NCBI GenBank assembly: GCA_963776055.1
Contig: CAVZLD010000011.1
Span: forward strand, 124,001 to 188,000
From: CAVZLD01 sp963776055
GTDB lineage: Bacteria > Planctomycetota > Planctomycetia > Pirellulales > Pirellulaceae
Direction: 5' to 3'
DNA: 64,000 nucleotides
In this document: in pieces, positions 9,951-20,062 of the stretch
Layout: every line of letters begins with the position of its first letter
How positions within the stretch are numbered: position 1 is the first letter of the stretch
The notes under the pieces: generated by a model
The model's database searches: none
Told to the model about the DNA's origin: nothing
What the model saw: the letters and a program-made list of their open reading frames with translations, nothing else
Translations under genes and position numbers: made by a program

Positions 9951-10790
9951 CTAATATCTTCGCGTTTTCCGGTATTCGCGCGGTGTCATGCCGGTCAGCT
10001 GCTTAAATGCGCGATTGAAACGCGACAGCGAGTCGAAGCCCGAGTTGGCGGCGACGGCGATAATCTGATCGTCCGTCGAAAGCAATAATCGCTGTGCATG
10101 AGCGATTCGATGACGGGTGATGAAGTTTACGATCGTTGTGCCGTATGTCTTTTTGAAAAGCGTCGCGGCATAATCCGGATGTAAGCCAACTTCTGCCGCG
10201 ATTTGCGGGATTGTCAGTCTTTCGCCGTAGCTGCGAGAGATATGGCAAGCCATCTGCTCGGCCTTGTCTTGCGACTCCAGTTGTACCGGCAGCTGCGAAT
10301 CGTTGCTTCGTGGTGCATCGGTCAGGTGTCTCGCCATACGGAGCAGCCGGGCCTGCATCTCCAGTGCGACCGCAGGTGCTAATGACTCGTCCTCTACATC
10401 ATGAATCCACTGCTCGAACATGAATCGTTCTTGCGCTGGCTCGCACCGCGCCGAGTCCACGACGATTTCCCAATGCAGAATTCGCATATGAAGTTGGCTG
10501 GGAATTCCCCACTTCAAAAACCAGGCGAACGGAATCGTTGCCACGTAGTAGGGCGACTGACCTTCATATTCCACAATCTGGTGGGGAACGGTGGCCCAGA
10601 AAACCGTAAGACGTTGCGCCGGCACCAAGACCCGCCGACCGCCCATCAGGTAAGTCAATGATCCTTCCGGCAGGTAGTTCAACTCGACCTCGTCGTGTTG
10701 ATCGGCTCGCGACATCGCTTGGGGCTTCCACGTCTCGCACGAGAAACCGTAGGGGGCAAATCGCGGTCGGTTGGGGTTAAAGTGCTTCAT
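9951..10790 (-). CDS. AraC-family transcriptional regulator
   Basis: The 279-residue cytoplasmic protein has an N-terminal cupin-like ligand domain (residues 1-150; ELNYLPEGSLTYLMGG) and a C-terminal double HTH domain. The HTH has ERLTIPQIAAEVGLHPDYA as the first helix-turn-helix and NSGFDSLSRFNRAFKQLTG, then MTPREYRKTRRY, as the second. I choose the ATG at 10790 because the longer frame to 10913 adds a low-complexity N terminus without family similarity. It is divergent from the sugar operon beginning at 10945 and is its most likely sugar-responsive regulator. Confidence 0.88.
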   Translation of the reverse strand: MKHFNPNRPRFAPYGFSCETWKPQAMSRADQHDEVELNYLPEGSLTYLMGGRRVLVPAQRLTVFWATVPHQIVEYEGQSPYYVATIPFAWFLKWGIPSQLHMRILHWEIVVDSARCEPAQERFMFEQWIHDVEDESLAPAVALEMQARLLRMARHLTDAPRSNDSQLPVQLESQDKAEQMACHISRSYGERLTIPQIAAEVGLHPDYAATLFKKTYGTTIVNFITRHRIAHAQRLLLSTDDQIIAVAANSGFDSLSRFNRAFKQLTGMTPREYRKTRRY

Positions 10791-10944
10791 GGGGTGGACC
10801 GGATTCAAGCTGGGTCCTTGATGCGGCGCAAGTATACGCGCAGTCTGCACCAGAATCGAGATAGACCCCTTGCATTCCTTGATTCTAATGGCTACCAAGT
10901 TACGTTGCGACACCCGCTTATCCCTCCATGGATAACGAACTCAG
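10791..10944. promoter_or_regulatory. Divergent promoter region between AraC regulator and sugar operon
   Basis: These 154 bases are the only space from which both the regulator and the eleven-gene operon can be transcribed, so AraC binding sites are expected here. I could not identify a convincing direct-repeat operator or a sigma-70 box. The assignment rests on gene arrangement only. Confidence 0.45.
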
Positions 10945-12356
10945 ATGCCTAGCACTCTCGGAATCATTTTCGGCAACCGGGACTTCTTCCCCGACCATCT
11001 CGTTGCCGAGGCACGCGACGACATTTTTCAGCTATGCGAAAAGCTGGGTTTCCAGCCGATCGCTCTAACGACGGACCAGTCGAAGCTGGGCGGTGTCGAA
11101 ACACATGCCGAGGCTCGCAGATGTGCCGATTTGTTTAAGCAACACCGCGACGAAATGGACGGCGTCTTGGTTGTGTTGCCAAATTTTGGCGACGAAAAGG
11201 GCGTCGCCGATACGCTGAAGCTGGCAGATCTGAAAGTTCCCGTGCTCGTGCAGGCCTACCCCGACGACCTGGACAAACTGACTCCGGCTGATCGTCGTGA
11301 CGCCTTCTGCGGCAAGATTTCCGTCTGTAACAACCTGGTTCAAGCCGGTATTCCTTTCTCGCTGACAGACCGACATACGATTCGGCCGACGACCGATTCC
11401 TTTCGCGAGGATCTCCTTCGCTTTGTGCAGGTCTGCCGTGTGGTCAAGGGATTGGCGGGCGTCCGATTGGGTGCGGTGGGAGCTCGACCAGCAGCATTCA
11501 ATACGGTTCGCTATAGCGAGAAGATCCTGGAGCGAAACGGAATCAGCGTTACCACGGTCGATCTTTCTGAGTTTCTTGGCATCGCAAAACGCATGACAGC
11601 CGACGATGTGGCGGTGAAGGCGAAGATCGAAGAAATCGAGGCCTACGCGGCATCGGCTGGCGTGCCACGCGAATCGTTGGTTCAGATGGCGAAACTGGGC
11701 GTGATCTGTCCAATTGGATGGAGGAGAACTCGCTCCATGCCACGGCGATTCAGTGCTGGACCTCGATGCAGCAGAACTTTGGCTGCAATGTCTGCACGGT
11801 CATGAGCATGATGAGTGAGGGATTCATGCCCAGTGCCTGCGAGGTCGACGTCACGGGCGTGCTAACGATGTACGCCATGCAACTGGCGGGAGATTCGCCG
11901 AGCGCTCTGGTCGACTGGAACAACAACTACGCGGATGACCCCGACAAATGCGTGCTGTTCCACTGCGGCAATTGGGCCAAGTCCTTTTTGCACGATATCG
12001 AGATTTCGACGGCGCCGATTTTGGGCACGATTGTTGGCGATCAGAATACTTACGGCGCACTGGCCGGACGAACGCCATCTGGGCCGCTAACTTTTGGTCG
12101 ACTGACAACGGATGATGCGAACGGACGCATTCGAGCCTATGTGGGCGAAGGGCTGTTGACGGACGATGCACTCGAAACGTTTGGCAATCGTGCGGTCGCT
12201 CACGTGTCCGATTTGCAGGGATTGCTGCATTACGTCTGCCGGAATGGGTTTGAGCATCATGTGGTAATGAATCAGTCGCATACTGCTGCAGCCTTGACGG
12301 AGGCGTTTGAAAACTACCTGGGCTGGGACGTTTACCATCACGGTGCCGAGCGATGA
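10945..12356 (+). CDS. L-fucose/L-arabinose isomerase-like protein (one frameshift)
   Basis: The protein is about 470 residues in two frames. The first part (IIFGNRDFFPDH to VQMAKLGVI) runs to about 11708. The second resumes one base out of phase with NWMEENSLHATAIQCWTSMQ and continues to the end (VMNQSHTAAALTEAFENYLG). Both halves match fucose/arabinose isomerase-like proteins: an N-terminal Rossmann-like region and a C-terminal domain with AIQCW, the PSACEVDV segment and a conserved His. It would convert an aldose to a ketose as the first intracellular step. It heads the operon and overlaps the transketolase gene by four bases (ATGA). The shift looks like one missing base near 11705-11711. 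Confidence 0.8.
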
Positions 12357-13230
12357 TCGACATTTCGAATGAGCAACTGGCACTCAAGTCATGGCAATAT
12401 CGCCGCAGGATTCTGCAGTACATCAAGCATGCAGGAGCGGGACACACGGGCGGCAGTTTGTCGTGCGTCGACATTCTGAATGTGCTGTACAACCGAGTCT
12501 TGAATGTCACGCCTCAAACATTCGGTGACCCGCAGCGAGATCGCTACATCCAAAGCAAGGGGCATTCGGTCGAGGCGCTTTTTGTCGTGCTGGCGGATCA
12601 AGGCTTCTTTGACGAATCCGAACTCGAATCGCTATGCCGATACCAATCTCACTTTGTCGGGCATCCGACTCGCAAGATTCCGGGCATCGAGCAGAATACG
12701 GGTGCATTGGGGCATGGGTTGTCCCATTTGCGTGGGTATGGCACTGGCCGGAAAACTGGACGGAGCCAACTTTCGTGTTTTCACTTTGTTGGGTGACGGG
12801 GAATTAGCGGAAGGATCGAATTGGGAGGCAGCGATGTGCGCGGCACATCACCAACTCGACAACCTGACGGCGATCATCGACTACAACACACTGCAGATCA
12901 CCGGACCAACGCGCGACGTCTGCGACAATTCGCCGATCGACGACAAATTCACCTCGTTCGGCTGGACCGTGCGGACTGTCGACGGTCACAATTTGGAAGA
13001 GCTCACGGCTGCTCTGACCGACTCTCCCGTCGAAGGCCGCCCCACCGTCGTGATCGCGAACACCATCAAAGGCAAAGGCGTCAGCTTCATGGAAGCGAAT
13101 GGTCAAATGGCACCATGGAGTGCCGAACGACGAAGAATACGCACAGGCGATCGAAGAGATCGACAGTCACATTCACGCGCAGGTGGGTCGAATTGTGAGT
13201 GCTCCTGCCCCCAGCATGTTCAGTCGATGA
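12353..13230 (+). CDS. Transketolase N-terminal subunit (two frameshifts)
   Basis: This is a split transketolase, thiamine-diphosphate-binding half. KHAGAGHTGGSLSCVDIL is the conserved opening and SKGHSVEALFVVLADQGF follows. GALGHGL then changes frame near 12722 to SICVGMALAGK. LLGDGELAEGSNWEA is the ThDP motif (GDG...N-type). VIANTIKGKGVSFME changes frame again near 13100 to VKWHHGVPNDEEY. Both shifts fit one extra base in a short homopolymer (ccc, gg). The end at 13230 overlaps the next gene. With the C-terminal subunit it would transfer a two-carbon ketol unit between sugar phosphates. Confidence 0.85.
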
Positions 13231-14262
13231 CGCGCTCGCGTTGTTGGAACAGTTGCAGCTGAAGAAGGGCGAGGCGAACTTGGAGATCTTTGCCAAGACG
13301 GTGCTGTCGCTCGCGCGCGAGAATCGCAACGTGCTGGTCGTGACAAGCGACTCGCGCGGTTCGGGCAAACTGGTCCCGTTTGCGAATGAACTTCCCCAAC
13401 AGATCGTCGAAGTCGGAATTGCCGAGCAGAATCTGGTCGGTGTTTCCGCGGGACTCGCTGCGGCCGGTAAGATTCCGTTTGCCGTGTCCCCCGCTTGCTT
13501 CCTTACCGCTCGCGCGCTGGAGCAGATCAAGAACGACGTTTGCTATTCGGATAATCCGGTCAAGGTGATCGGCATCAGTGCTGGCGTCAGTTACGGTGCA
13601 CTCGGCTCAACCCATCATTCGATCCACGATCTGGCGGTGCTGCGGGCGATTCACAACATCGACATCGTGGTACCCGCCGACAATTTCGAAACGACTCAGG
13701 CGATCCAGGCGGCTGCCGCGCAGACTCGGCCCATTTATGTTCGATTTCGGCAAAGCCGCGATGTATGACCTGCCGCGAGCCAACGACGATTTTGCGATCG
13801 GCGAGGCGAGGATCATTCGCGAAGGGAAGGACGTTGCGTTTATCGCCACTGGCGAAACGGTCATTCACGCTTTGCTGGCGGCCGAACGACTGAAGTCGAA
13901 CCGGCGTGTCGGCTCGTGTCGTCAGCATGCATTCCATCAAGCCGCTCGACGTTGATGTCGTGCTGCAATCGGCACGGGACTGTCAGGCGGTCGTGACCGT
14001 TGAAGAACACATGACCGCTGGCGGGCTGGGTGATGCGTGTGCCTCGGTCATTCTGGAAGCCGGCGTATCGGTCGGCTTCAAGGCCGTTGGCATTCCCGAC
14101 GAGTACACGGTGACCGGCAGTCAATCGGATATCTTTCGTCACTACGGAATTTCCATGGAAGGGTTGGCCAGCGTCGCGGAACATCTGCTGTCGATCCGAC
14201 AAGAAACTATCGCGGTCCAAATGATCGCCAAGGTCTCGCAGACGGCTGGGTGGTTCTCATGA
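13199..14262 (+). CDS. Transketolase C-terminal subunit (frameshifts)
   Basis: This is the pyrimidine-binding and C-terminal half of the split transketolase. KKGEANLEIFAKTVLSLARE opens the domain. VPFANELPQQIVEVGIAEQN holds the conserved Glu of the VEVGIAEQN motif, and GSTHHSIHDLAVLRAIHNID follows. The frame changes near 13745 (YVRFGKAAMYDLPRAND) and near 13905 (GVSARVVSMHSIKPLD), each as one extra base in a short run. The C-terminal domain ends VSQTAGWFS. The start is uncertain: either GTG at 13199, or ATG at 13227 (ATGA overlap with the N subunit) plus one more shift. It overlaps the kinase start by four bases. Confidence 0.83.
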
Positions 14263-15735
14263 CTTACGTTCTCGCCATTGACCAAAGCACTTCGGCCACC
14301 AAGGCGTTGATTTTCAATGCGGCTGGCGAAGCTGTCTGGCAAAGGCCTCGAAAGATCATCAGCAGATCTACCCCCAGCCGGGCTGGGTGGAACATGACGC
14401 CGAAGAAATCTGGCAGAACACACTTGGCGGTCGTCCAGGAGGTTGCCGCCGAATATCCGCGAGCCCAGTCGCTTGAGCATTACGAACCAGCGAGAGACCG
14501 TCGTTGTCTTTGATCGAGCGACCGGAAGGCCGCTGCACAACGCGATCGTCTGGCAATGCCGCCGTGGCGACGGAATTTGTGATCAGCTGAAGGCCGACCA
14601 GCAAGAAGCCATGCGTGCGTCGCCGGACAGGCTTGGTGATCGACACTTACTTTTCGGCCTCCAAAGTGCGGTGGCTGTCGGAGAACGTTCCCGCGATTCG
14701 ACAGGGATTGGCGAACGGCACGGCGTTCGTGGGTACGATCGACACCTACCTGATCTATCGGCTGACGCGGCGGACAAGTCTTTGCCACCGATCACACGAA
14801 CGCCTGTCGCACGCTGTTGTACGACATTCAGGAACTTGGCTGGAGCGAATCGTTGTGCGAATTGTTTCAGGTGCCGCCGTCGGCGCTCGCAGAGATTCGC
14901 GACTCGAATGCAAGTTTTGGCACAACGGACGTCGAGGGTGCGTTGGAATCGCCGATTCCGATTCGCGGAGTGATGGGAGACTCGCAGGCATCGTTGTTTG
15001 CCTTGGGATGTCACCAGCGTCGGCGATACCAAAGTCACTTTCGGCACCGGTTCGTCGCTGCTGTTGAATGTTGGGCGAGAATATTGCCAAGCCGAACAAG
15101 GGAACGGTGGCCACGATTGCATGGGTGATCGATCGGGCGGCCGACTTATTGTCTGGAAGGAATCATCAGCTATTCCGCCGCAACGATCGAATGGCTGCGG
15201 GATCAGTTGCAGATGATCGGATCGTCCGAGGAAACGCAGGGCCTTGCCGAGTCGGTTGAAAACAACGCGGGCGTTTATCTGGTACCTGCCTTTGCCGGTT
15301 TGAGTGCTCCCTATTGGTCGGCCGACGCACGAGCGGCGATCGTGGGCATGACGGCTCACGCGACGCGAGCCCATGTCGTTCGAGCCGCCTTGGAGTCCAT
15401 CGCCTATCAAGTGCGAGATGTGCTGGAAATGATGCAGCGAGCAAACGGGTGTTCCACGCGGTGTACTTCACGCTGACGGCGGCGCGACCAGTCCAATCGA
15501 ATTTCTGATGCAATTCACTGCGGACATGATCGACGCGGAAGTGCGAACGAGCCTGGTGGCCGAATCGTCGCCGCTGGGCGCGGTGATGTGTGGAGCGATC
15601 GGTGCAGAGGTGCCGTCGATCGGACAAATGGAGCCACCGGTCAGTGCCGAACGTTACTTGCGCCAAGTAACTGCAGAAACCGCCGACGCCTGTTACGCGG
15701 GTTGGAAGCGAGCTGTCGAACGCGTGCTGCTATGA
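14259..15735 (+). CDS. FGGY-family carbohydrate kinase (about nine frameshifts)
   Basis: An FGGY sugar kinase of about 490 residues can be reassembled across all three frames. The N-terminal phosphate motif YVLAIDQSTSATKALIFN is intact. The following pieces, in order and with family spacing, are IYPQPGWVEHDAEEIWQNT, SITNQRETVVVFDRATGRPL, TYFSASKVRWLSENVP, FVGTIDTYLIYRL, TDHTNACRTLLYDIQ, TKVTFGTGSSLLLNVG and PAFAGLSAPYWSADARA, then HADGGATSPIEFLMQF. TNQRET and the glycerol-kinase-like details suggest an FGGY ketose or polyol kinase. No in-frame stop interrupts the reassembled chain. It overlaps the transketolase gene (ATGA). The frame changes about every 160 bases. Confidence 0.78.
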
Positions 15736-15754
15736 ACCGAATAAGGAGTATTCC

Positions 15755-16813
15755 ATGATCACACGACGCCCATTCCGAATCAGCTTCTCATGCGCCGCAG
15801 TATTGGTGATCGTCGCAATTGTGCGGGAGCCTGGTCGGATGCTCGCCATCCAACTCTGGGGCAGATCGTGGCCGAGACGGAGATTCCAGCAGCCGCCGGG
15901 ACAGCAGGACTTGACTGCGGCCGACCGACAAGCCGAGTCCTCGGCCAAACGAAGAATTGCCGTCGTGATTTCCACGCTGAACAATCCATGGTTTGTCGTG
16001 CTGGGCGAAACGGCTCGCGATCGGGCGATCGAGCTGGGCTACGAAGCGACTTTGTTTGACTCGCAAAACGATACGTCCAAAGAAGCCGCTCACTTCGACA
16101 ACGTCATCGCGGCCGGGTACGGAGCCATTCTTTTCAACCCGACCGATGCGGACGGTTCCGTCGCAAATGTCAAACGTGCGAAGGAAGCTGGCATTCCGGT
16201 ATTCTGCATTGACCGTGAAATCAACTCCACCGACGCCGCGACCGCGCAGCTGTTGTCCGACAACTATTCCGGCTGCGTCGAGCTGGGAAAGTACTTCGTC
16301 GAACAGGTCGGCAAGGAAGGGAAATACGTCGAATTGTTGGGATTGGTCGGAGACAACAACACCTGGAACCGCTCGAAAGGGTTTCACAGTGTGGTGGATC
16401 GGTACGAAGGCTTGAAGATGGTCGCTCAGCAAGCCGCCGATTTTGATCGCAATAAGGCGTTGGAGGTCATGGAGTCGATGCTGCAGTCGCACGACGATAT
16501 CTCGGCCGTATTCTGTGGCAACGATGCGATGGCCATGGGCGCGTATCAGGCGTTGCTGGGAGCAGGGAAAGCAGATCAAATCAAGATCTTCGGCTACGAC
16601 GGATCGGCCGATGTTGTGCAATCGATCGCCGACGGAAAGATCGCCGCGACCGTCATGCAGTACCCGAAACTGATGGCCAAGACGTCCGCGGAATTCGCGC
16701 ACGAGTATCTGGCGAATGGAAAACGCGACTTCCCACAGAAGATTCCAGTGAATGTCGATCTGGTCAACGCTCAGAATATCGACAAGTTCACGGGCTTTGG
16801 GAAGAAAGAGTAA
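15755..16813 (+). CDS. Sugar ABC transporter substrate-binding lipoprotein, RbsB-like
   Basis: The 352-residue frame is intact from residue 70 on: RRIAVVISTLNNPWFVVLGE, the DSQNDTSKEAAHFDNVIAAG ligand region, CIDREINSTDAATAQLLSDN, FCGNDAMAMGAYQAL and FGYDGSADVVQSIADG, all ribose/galactose-type periplasmic binding protein features. The N terminus looks odd (VREPGRMLAIQLWG). One base out of phase, the same DNA reads CGSLVGCSPSNSGADRGRDG, a textbook lipobox and linker, so two compensating frameshifts probably hide a lipoprotein signal. AAGGAG lies ahead of the ATG at 15755. It feeds the RbsA/RbsC-like components downstream. Confidence 0.87.
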   Translation: MITRRPFRISFSCAAVLVIVAIVREPGRMLAIQLWGRSWPRRRFQQPPGQQDLTAADRQAESSAKRRIAVVISTLNNPWFVVLGETARDRAIELGYEATLFDSQNDTSKEAAHFDNVIAAGYGAILFNPTDADGSVANVKRAKEAGIPVFCIDREINSTDAATAQLLSDNYSGCVELGKYFVEQVGKEGKYVELLGLVGDNNTWNRSKGFHSVVDRYEGLKMVAQQAADFDRNKALEVMESMLQSHDDISAVFCGNDAMAMGAYQALLGAGKADQIKIFGYDGSADVVQSIADGKIAATVMQYPKLMAKTSAEFAHEYLANGKRDFPQKIPVNVDLVNAQNIDKFTGFGKKE

Positions 16814-17517
16814 TGACGCTGCAGAAATCCGCTCGACTGGCGATCTGCGCGGCTAGCCGCCTGCGTGTTGCTCTACTTTTTTCCACTGGTTCGAATTCGC
16901 AAGCTCGGATCAGCATGATGACTCCCGCCACGGGTTCGCACGCTCATGTCGGATTCCCATGCCGGCGCCGGAGACAGCTACATCACCGCCCGACATCGAC
17001 ACGTTCATTGAGTCGCTGTGGACCGAACGACTTCCGGAGGCCATCGAGAATGCAGCCACCGTCGACGACGTGTTGGCGCTGGCCGCGACGGATGCCAGCG
17101 GCGCCCGAAAAGAGTTTGGGCGAGAAGTCGGACTGGGCGGACCAACATTCTTCTTTCTGCGAGGACGCGGGCAGATCGAAAGCGTCAATGAGGACGAATG
17201 CCGATTGATCATTGACGGTCCATCCGCAACGGGTTGTGCTCGAAATCGGCATTCTCGTGAGCAATGCGGTTCGAGATGCGACTGGCTTGGTCAACGTGGA
17301 TGATTTTCCCAACTCCCAGGACTTCAACCGGTTGTCGGCGGAATTGAACAAACGCTGTGAATCGGAAGTGATCCGCCCGATTCGCGATCAGCTTGTCGTT
17401 GGAGCCATCGTCGAGTTCGTCGGCTGCGGCGAAGTGCGAGACAACGATGGATTCACGCCACTCAAGCTGATTCCCGTTCAGCTGAGGACAATCAAGGCAA
17501 TGGAGTCGACGGAATGA
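16813..17517 (+). CDS. DUF2291 family lipoprotein (frameshifted)
   Basis: This is a small periplasmic protein of the DUF2291 family, often encoded with ribose-type ABC transporters. In the shifted frame near 16870 the signal anchor CVLLYFFPLVRIRKLGSA appears. Then DIDTFIESLWTERLPEAIEN and FGREVGLGGPTFFFLRGRGQ follow, and after another shift near 17215 IDVDGPSATVVLEIGI-type sequence leads to VSNAVRDATGLVNVDDFPNS. The end IRDQLVVGAIVEFVGCGEVR is typical. The function is not established; it may assist the permease or binding protein. Stop and start overlap the next gene (ATGA at 17514). At least three shifts are present. Confidence 0.75.
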
Positions 17518-19080
17518 ACGCGACTTCGCCAACTGCGATACCGGTGTCTGTCGGGCCGGGGCATCGTCAAGAAGTTCCCCGGCGTGCTGGCGCTGGACAG
17601 AGTGGACTTTGATCTTCGCGCTGGTGAAGTTCACGGATTGATCGGAGAAAACGGGGCTGGCAAGACAACGCTGATGCATATCCTTGCCGGAGCACAGCAA
17701 CCAACCGAAGGCGAGATACTTCTGGATGGTCAGCCGGTGCATTTCGCCAATACCAGCGAGGCGCTGAACCAACGCATTTGTATCGTCTATCAGGAACTGA
17801 ACCTGATCCCCTATCTGTCGGTCGCCGAAAACATCTTTCTCGGACGCGAGATACTCGGCACAACCGGGCTGATCGATGCGAAATCGCAGAATCAGCGGTG
17901 CAGGGAACTGCTGGCACCACTCGACCCGTCAATCGATCCTCGAGCTCGCGTGAACACGTCTGCGGGTCGGGCAACAGCAGATCGTGGAGATCGCCAAGGC
18001 GCTGAACTCCCAGGCTCGCGTCATTTTCATGGACGAACCGACTTCGGCGATCAGTGATTCCGAAGTCGAGGTGCTTGTTTCAGCTGATCGACTCATTGCG
18101 ACGAGAGGGAATCGCAATCGTCTATGTCTCGCACAAGCTGGACGAACTCTTGCGGATCACCGATCGGATCACCGTCCTCCGCGACGGCAAGTTGGTCGAT
18201 ACCGTGGTGACAGGCGATACGAGACAGGAAGACGATTGTGCGCCTGATGGTGGGTCGTGACCTCAGCGAAATGTACGATCAGAGTGTCGCGAAGATCGGC
18301 GAAGAAGTCCTACGAGTCGATTCGCTCAGTCAGCGATCGAGCGGTTGGCGAGCGATTGTTGGTCGACAATGTTTCCTTTTCTGTTGCTGCCGGCGAGGTG
18401 CTGGGGATCTTCGGTTTGATGGGGGCCGGACGCACCGAACTTCTGGAATCCATCTTCGGACTTCATCCGACAAACGACCAGCGGATCTGTCTCGATCCTC
18501 GGCGAAACGCTGTGACTTGCGATCGCCCGCATGCTCGCGATGCGTCATGGCATTGGACTTGTGCCCGAAGATCGCAAGGAGCAAGGCTTGGTCTTGGCGA
18601 TGAGTGTCGAGAACAACATCAGTCTGTCGAACATCGGCCTGATCGAGTCGTTTGCGTTCCTCAATCGACGGCTTGAAGCAGCAGCATGCCCAGGATCTAC
18701 ATCGACCGATTGTCGATCAAAACGCCATCGGTGCATCATACCGCCAGTACCTTGAGCGGCGGGAATCAGCAGAAAGTAGTGTTGGGCAGAGTGCTCAGTA
18801 CGAAACCCCGCGTGCTGTTGCTCGACGAACCGACTCGCGGAATCGACGTGAATGCCAAGCGGGAGATCTACGCGCTGATCGATCACCTGAAACAACAAGG
18901 CATGGCGATTGTTGTCGTGTCGTCAGAACTTCCCGAGACTTTTGGGAATATCCGATCGCATGATGGTGATGTGCGAAGGCCGAAAGACGGCCGAGTTCCG
19001 CCGAGAAGCAGGCGACGGAAGAGAATCTGATGCAGGCCGCTGTTCCCGGTTTTCAGGCGGAGGCAACGACTCATGCGTGA
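17514..19080 (+). CDS. Sugar ABC transporter ATP-binding protein, RbsA-like (about nine frameshifts)
   Basis: A tandem ATPase of about 515 residues can be reconstructed. First domain: GIVKKFPGVLALDRVDFDL, Walker A GENGAGKTT, Q-loop VYQELNLIPYLSVAENIFLG, VGQQQIVEIAKAL and Walker B VIFMDEPTSAI, then VYVSHKLDELLRITDRITVL. Second domain: GIFGLMGAGRTELLESIFGL, GIGLVPEDRKEQGLVLAMSV, STLSGGNQQKVVLGRVL, VLLLDEPTRGIDVNAKREIY and VVVSSELPE. These are the marks of the RbsA/MglA/XylG family, including the degenerate second site. Frame changes fall near 17550, 17950, 18085, 18230, 18335, 18470-18530, 18675, 18955 and 19010. It would energise uptake of a monosaccharide. Confidence 0.82.
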
Positions 19081-20062
19081 TTTGACGAAAGCCATGGTGA
19101 AATTCATGCAGTCGTTTCCAATCGCTGCTGGTGCTGGTGCTGATGGTCACTGCGATGAGTCTGCTGTCCGATCGATTTCTGACCGCCGCCAACGGTTGGA
19201 ATATCATGCGGCAGATTTCGGTGAACGTCTGTCTGTCGATTGGCATGACGATGATCATCATCGCAGGTGGCATCGATTTGTCGGTGGGATCTGATCCTGG
19301 CACTGGCGGGTGCCATCACAGCCGGTCTGATCAAGAATCCGGTGCCGATCCCATGGCTGGACATTCAACTGGAGTTCACCGTGGGCGGTGGCATCCTCGC
19401 AGGGCTCGCGGTCGGCATGCTCCTGGGGTGGTTTAACGGCCAGATGATCACTCGCGTTCGCATTCCACCATTCGTTGCGACGCTCGGTATGCTCAGCATC
19501 GCCCGCGGCTTGACCATGCTGTGGACCAAGGGCTTTCCGATTACCGGCCTGGGGCCGTCGTTTGCGATGATTGGCACCGCCAGCTTTCTGGGTGTCCCCG
19601 TTCCGGTGTGGATTGCGGGGTTGTTGGCGATCGCGTTCATGATCGTGACGAATAAGACTCGGTTTGGCCGCTACATCTATGCCGTGGGCGGCAACGAGCA
19701 GGCGGCGCGGCTTTCCGGACTGGATGTCGACCGGATCAAGCGACAGATCTACACTCTGGCGGGTGGCCTGTCAGCAGTCGCCGGGTCTGATCGTCACCTC
19801 GCGGCTGGATTCAGCCCAGCCGAATGCTGGCACCGGCTACGAACTGGATAGTATCGCCGCCGTTGTCATCGGTGGCACATCACTGTCCGGTGGTCGCGGA
19901 TCCATTGGGGGCACCGTAATTGGATGCCTGATCATCGGCGTTCTCAACAGCGGCTTAGTCCTGTTAAACGTTTCTCCTTTCTGGCAACAGGTCGTCAAAG
20001 GACTCGTGATCCTGTTGGCCGTCGCCATTGATCGGTTGAAAAGCGGAGGAGAATCATCGTGA
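19073..20062 (+). CDS. Sugar ABC transporter permease, RbsC-like (three frameshifts)
   Basis: This inner-membrane permease of about 330 residues has the BPD_transp_2 signature. NIMRQISVNVCLSIGMTMII, AGGIDLSVGS and LALAGAITAGLIKNP form the core. RVRIPPFVATLGMLSIARGL, RYIYAVGGNEQAARLSGLDV and GTGYELDSIAAVVIGGTSLS, then GGRGSIGGTVIG, follow in the correct order. Frame shifts near 19115, 19290 and 19785 each change phase by one base. The ATG at 19073 overlaps the ATPase stop and the TGA overlaps the GTG of the TRAP gene, so translation is probably coupled. It would pair with the RbsA-like ATPase. Confidence 0.84.

Noticed and set aside
9870..9953. Inverted repeat AGCGAGTT...AACTCGCT between GH43-like and AraC genes as a terminator
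   Set aside because: The loop is about 60 bases and the stem is imperfect; it is not a convincing terminator.
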